Shown here: positions 7,202 through 7,786 of the stretch, piece by piece
How the letters are laid out: every line of letters starts with the position of its first letter
How positions within the stretch are numbered: the stretch's first letter is position 1
NCBI GenBank assembly: GCA_020629335.1
Contig: JAHDDN010000253.1
Span: 1 to 7,786, forward strand
Direction of reading: 5' to 3'
DNA: 7,786 nucleotides
Source of the DNA: Chitinophagales bacterium
Lineage (GTDB): Bacteria > Bacteroidota > Bacteroidia > Chitinophagales > UBA2359
Position numbers and translations under genes: made by a program
The notes under the pieces: generated by a model
Told to the model about the DNA's origin: nothing
Seen by the model: only the letters and a program-made list of their open reading frames with translations
Databases searched by the model: none

Positions 7202-7747
7202 ATGAATAACGGAACCGTAAAATCAGTCAGCAAAAGCCCCACTCATACTTTCAATAAGTACAATTGCGAGTGTATAAACTTACTCAAAGGATTAGGCGTA
7301 GAAGGAGATGCCCATCAGGGAAAAACGGTCAAGCATCGCTCAAGAGTCGCCGCTGATCCAACTCAACCCAATCTAAGACAAGTACATCTCATACATGCTG
7401 AATTATTTGCTGAGCTTGCAGAAAAAGGCTTTGCAGTTAAAGATGGAGAACTGGGAGAAAATATTACTACTGTAGGAGTCGATTTATTAGGACTCCCCAG
7501 AGATACTATTTTAAAAATAGGAGCGGAAGCACAAATACAAATAACAGGCTTAAGAAATCCCTGTATTCAAATCGACTCTATACAAGAAGGATTAATGAAT
7601 GCCGTTTTAGATAAAGATGAAGAAGGAAATCTGATCAGAAAAGCAGGTATAATGGGGATCGTTTTAGAAGGAGGAAAAATAAAACCTGGAGATAAAATTA
7701 CCGTCCAATTACCCCCTAAACCATTTATTAAATTAGAAAGGGTATAA
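7202..7747 (+). CDS. MOSC-domain protein
   Basis: The product is 181 aa, the size of a free-standing MOSC domain (molybdenum-cofactor sulfurase C-terminal family). Diagnostic features are GVEGDAHQG (32-40), the RQVHL strand (59-63), GELGENIT (82-89), and the GLRNPC segment ending in C121, the near-invariant cysteine thought to carry sulfur or ligate the molybdenum cofactor. C-terminal GIMGIVLEGGKIKPGD (149-164) is also typical. There is no signal peptide, so it is cytosolic. It resembles the shorter relatives of YiiM but lacks YiiM's extra C-terminal region. Family members are linked to molybdenum-cofactor chemistry or reduction of N-hydroxylated compounds; the exact reaction here is unknown. 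No molybdenum-cofactor biosynthesis gene is present in the window. The ATG at 7202 is AT-flanked without a Shine-Dalgarno, and the GC-rich repeat upstream may lie in its leader. Confidence 0.9.
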   Translation: MNNGTVKSVSKSPTHTFNKYNCECINLLKGLGVEGDAHQGKTVKHRSRVAADPTQPNLRQVHLIHAELFAELAEKGFAVKDGELGENITTVGVDLLGLPRDTILKIGAEAQIQITGLRNPCIQIDSIQEGLMNAVLDKDEEGNLIRKAGIMGIVLEGGKIKPGDKITVQLPPKPFIKLERV

Positions 7748-7759
7748 AAATCCCCGTAG

Positions 7760-7780
7760 GGACCTTGCACCGCAACGTCC
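7760..7780. repeat. GC-rich imperfect palindrome at the window edge
   Basis: GGAC (7760-7763) pairs with GTCC (7777-7780) and TTGC (7765-7768) with GCAA (7772-7775), separated by one C/C mismatch and capped by a 3-nt ACC loop. It begins 12 bp after the MOSC stop codon. It could be that gene's terminator hairpin, but the six bases after it are not T-rich and the window then ends. The GC-rich run continues to 7786, so it may be the left edge of a larger dispersed repeat. Confidence 0.5.
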
Positions 7781-7786
7781 GCCTCC

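Overview
The window looks like chromosomal DNA from a member of the Bacteroidota, probably a Cytophagia-like marine or environmental genus. The basis is AT-rich sequence, starts without Shine-Dalgarno sequences, a TATATTTG promoter element of the Bacteroidota TAnnTTTG type, a signal peptide ending in S-A-Q, and the mix of gene families. The genus is inference; phylum-level placement is much firmer.

Layout from left to right. Positions 1-150 are a leader holding a hairpin plus T-tract, which looks like the terminator of an unseen upstream gene, and a short perfect inverted repeat. Positions 151-1290 (+) encode a secreted protein with three DUF5648-like repeats followed by a bulb-lectin-like beta-repeat region. 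A convergent intergenic spacer (1291-1504) holds one hairpin for the + gene and a strong intrinsic terminator for the - genes. On the - strand lie two large peptidases: a tricorn-like S41 protease (1505-4702, apparently cytosolic) and, upstream of it, an exported S9 prolyl-oligopeptidase-family enzyme (4857-6848). A divergent spacer (6849-7201) carries a roughly 150-bp GC-rich nested inverted repeat with a UUCG apical loop, which looks like a dispersed repeat or a structured RNA. Positions 7202-7747 (+) encode a small MOSC-domain protein, followed by the edge of another GC-rich palindrome that runs to the window end.

How the genes may work together: the two peptidases are codirectional and fit peptide catabolism in two compartments. 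The S9 enzyme would trim proline-containing or N-terminal peptides in the envelope, and tricorn would degrade imported or proteasome-like products inside the cell. This is inference from family membership and adjacency; a promoter-like element between them suggests tricorn can also be transcribed separately. The lectin-like protein and the MOSC protein have no evident link to the peptidases or to each other. I found no phage, CRISPR, toxin-antitoxin, tRNA or rRNA features. Nothing here amounts to a demonstrable new multi-gene system; the least explained items are the structured repeat and the DUF5648/lectin fusion.
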